Source of the DNA: Candidatus Gastranaerophilales bacterium | GTDB lineage: Bacteria; Cyanobacteriota; Vampirovibrionia; Gastranaerophilales; Gastranaerophilaceae | Direction: 5' to 3' | DNA length: 7,570 nt | Assembly (NCBI GenBank): GCA_900772035.1 | Contig: CAAGQE010000161.1 | Coordinates: 1 to 7,570, forward strand | In this document: piece after piece, positions 6,308 through 7,570 of the stretch | Layout: each line of letters starts with the position of its first letter | Numbering within the stretch: position 1 is the first letter of the stretch | Program-made: the position numbers and the translations under genes | The notes under the pieces: generated by a model | Seen by the model: the letters and a program-made list of their open reading frames with translations, nothing else | Databases searched by the model: none | Told to the model about the DNA's origin: nothing

Positions 6308-7381
6308 ATGACAAGAATAGCAGTAGATGCAATGGGCGGTGATTACGCCCCCAGAGCGATAGTCGAAGGTGCTGTATGGGGTGCTTATGAATACAACGTA
6401 CCTATCGAATTGGTAGGACGCGAAGATAAAATCCTCGCAGAACTCGACAGAATAAAACAAGAAGGTGTTGTTTTCACCGGAAACGGCATATTCAAACCCA
6501 GAAGAATAAAAATCAACCCTGAGAACCTTGATATCAAGGTTACACACGCAAGTGAAACTATTGAAATGGGAGAAGCTCCGGGACAGGCTATACGCCGTAA
6601 GAAAAATTCTTCTATTGTACTTGCCGTAAAAGCGGTAGCAACAGGCAGTTCAGACGCAGTTGTCGCAGCAGGTTCAACAGGTGCAGCAATGGCATCCAGC
6701 CTTTTTGGTCTCGGCAGATTACCCGGAATTGAAAGACCGGCAATTTGTTTGACATTGCCCTCTATGAAGAAACCTGTAATCGTTATTGACGGTGGCGCAA
6801 ACGCAAACAGCACACCTGAAATGCTTTTCCAATTCGGTATCATGGGTTCAACTTATGCCAAAACTATTTTGGGTATAGAAAATCCTCGTATCGGTGTTTT
6901 AAACATTGGGGAAGAAAGAGGCAAGGGTAACGAACTCGTAAACGCAGCATACAGAATGTTTGAGCAAAAGAAGGAACAACTTAACTTCATCGGAAACGTA
7001 GAAGGCAAGGAAGTATTCCTCGGCAATTGCGACATCATTGTTTGTGACGGTTTCGTAGGAAACGTTGCATTGAAAACAATTGAAGGTGCTGCATCAATGT
7101 TGTTCTTCATGATTAAGAACCAATTTACGGAAAACTTACTTTCTTCAGTCATCGGCGCGTTGGCAAAACCGTTTATGAAGAAGATTTATAAGAAAATCAA
7201 TTATGAAGAATTCGGCGGACAATTACTTCTTGGTGTAAAAGGCATAACGGTTATTTGTCACGGACGTTCAACGGCATACGCTATTAAGAATGCAATCAGA
7301 GTAGCAAAAGAAGCAGTTGAAAAAGACGTAAACAAAAAAATCGAAGCATTTTACAAAGCTACATTGGACTCACAAGAGTAG
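6308..7381 (+). CDS. plsX: Phosphate acyltransferase PlsX
   Basis: PlsX makes acyl-phosphate from acyl-ACP and phosphate, supplying PlsY for the first acylation of glycerol-3-phosphate in membrane phospholipid synthesis. It is a peripheral membrane enzyme. The ATG at 6308 has AGGAA nine bases upstream, in a 33-base gap after rpmF. Family signatures include IAVDAMGGDYAPRAIVEGA (4-22), AIRRKKNSSIVLAVKAV (94-110), SDAVVAAGSTGAAMA (115-129), GIERPA (140-145), LNIGEERGKGNEL (198-210), NFIGNVEGKEVF (226-237), VCDGFVGNVALKT (245-257) and EFGGQLLLGVKG (301-312). The helical pair around SVIGALAKPFMKKIYKKI (280-297) corresponds to the membrane-touching segment known in Bacillus PlsX. At 357 residues it is about 20 longer than B. 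subtilis PlsX (about 333). The extra length lies near residues 52-74, before the IKVTHASETIE strand. Confidence 0.96.
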   Translation: MTRIAVDAMGGDYAPRAIVEGAVWGAYEYNVPIELVGREDKILAELDRIKQEGVVFTGNGIFKPRRIKINPENLDIKVTHASETIEMGEAPGQAIRRKKNSSIVLAVKAVATGSSDAVVAAGSTGAAMASSLFGLGRLPGIERPAICLTLPSMKKPVIVIDGGANANSTPEMLFQFGIMGSTYAKTILGIENPRIGVLNIGEERGKGNELVNAAYRMFEQKKEQLNFIGNVEGKEVFLGNCDIIVCDGFVGNVALKTIEGAASMLFFMIKNQFTENLLSSVIGALAKPFMKKIYKKINYEEFGGQLLLGVKGITVICHGRSTAYAIKNAIRVAKEAVEKDVNKKIEAFYKATLDSQE

Positions 7382-7408
7382 CGAACACACATATTTTAAA
7401 TATTTCAG

Positions 7409-7440
7409 AATACCGAAACACGAACTGTTTCGGTATTTTT
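7409..7440 (+). terminator. Intrinsic terminator or attenuator between plsX and fabD
   Basis: A perfect 12-bp stem, AATACCGAAACA (7409-7420) with its reverse complement at 7426-7437, encloses the loop CGAAC (7421-7425). It runs into a T-tract at 7436-7440. This has the form of a Rho-independent terminator, though the T-run is only five long. The fabD ribosome site starts within a few bases. I see no convincing promoter between the hairpin and fabD, so it may reduce rather than end transcription into fabD. A regulator-binding palindrome is an alternative reading. Confidence 0.8.
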
Positions 7441-7457
7441 AAAAGAGAGGATTAAAA

Positions 7458-7570
7458 ATGAAAGTAGGATTTATATTTCCGGGACAAGGTTCACAAGCGG
7501 TAGGTATGGGCAAAGACTTGTTTGAAAAATACGACTCGGCAAAAAAAGTTTTTGAAACGGCTGATAACGC
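7458..7570 (+). CDS. fabD: Malonyl-CoA:ACP transacylase, N-terminal 37 residues (cut by window end)
   Basis: FabD moves malonyl groups from CoA to acyl carrier protein, supplying the extender unit for type II fatty acid synthesis. Only the first 37 codons are present: MKVGFIFPGQGSQAVGMGKDL, with the GQGSQ loop (residues 9-13) that shapes the active site, then a helix (FEKYDSAKKVFETADN) typical of the family. The catalytic GHSxGE serine and histidine lie beyond the window. A strong Shine-Dalgarno sequence (AGAGAGGA) precedes the ATG by about seven bases. In many bacteria fabH lies between plsX and fabD; here it does not. Confidence 0.93.
   Translation, partial: MKVGFIFPGQGSQAVGMGKDLFEKYDSAKKVFETADN

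Noticed and set aside
6385..6843. Minus-strand open frame of 152 codons opposite plsX
   Set aside because: It is the antisense shadow of a strongly conserved gene, with no ribosome site and no recognisable protein features. Other minus-strand frames in the window are likewise shadows.

Overview
This is an AT-rich bacterial window with tightly packed genes, all on the + strand. The genes use the standard code with ATG or TTG starts and TAA or TAG stops. There are no tRNA or rRNA genes, CRISPR arrays, insertion sequences or phage genes. Three traits narrow the lineage: a DapL-like aminotransferase (the diaminopimelate route found in Cyanobacteria, Chlamydiae, Spirochaetes and some anaerobes), FolE2 in place of classical FolE, and several small lineage-restricted helical proteins. 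My low-confidence guess is a non-photosynthetic relative of Cyanobacteria (Melainabacteria/Gastranaerophilales type). The sequence alone does not prove this.

Block 1 (1-4658) is one compact run, probably a single operon whose promoter lies left of the window. It holds the 3' part of serS (seryl-tRNA synthetase), tmk (thymidylate kinase), an unrecognised 117-residue protein with an internal duplication, folE2 (GTP cyclohydrolase IB), a DapL-like PLP aminotransferase, and hisH (glutaminase subunit of imidazole glycerol phosphate synthase). Three junctions are one-base TAATG stop/start overlaps, which suggests translational coupling. The genes share a broad housekeeping theme (charged tRNA, dTTP, folate or queuosine precursor, lysine/peptidoglycan precursor, histidine) rather than one pathway. 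hisH carries a perfect 14-bp inverted repeat inside its coding sequence.

Block 2 (4659-5513) begins with an untranslated gap of about 170 bases holding a candidate promoter. Two small genes of unknown function follow: an 89-residue basic helical protein with a TTG start and a 117-residue coiled-coil-like protein. A strong hairpin terminator with long A and T flanks closes the block.

Block 3 (5514-7570) begins with a near-consensus promoter only six bases before the ATG of a yceD/DUF177 gene, so its mRNA may be leaderless. It continues with rpmF (ribosomal protein L32), plsX (phosphate acyltransferase), a hairpin terminator or attenuator, and the first 37 codons of fabD (malonyl-CoA:ACP transacylase). 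This is the widespread yceD-rpmF-plsX-fab arrangement that links ribosome assembly with fatty acid and phospholipid synthesis, except that fabH does not sit between plsX and fabD.

Most of the window is ordinary housekeeping sequence and I see no clear novel multi-gene system. The most useful leads are the three small unknown proteins, the possible leaderless yceD transcript, the palindrome in hisH, the extra segment in PlsX and the terminator-like hairpin before fabD.
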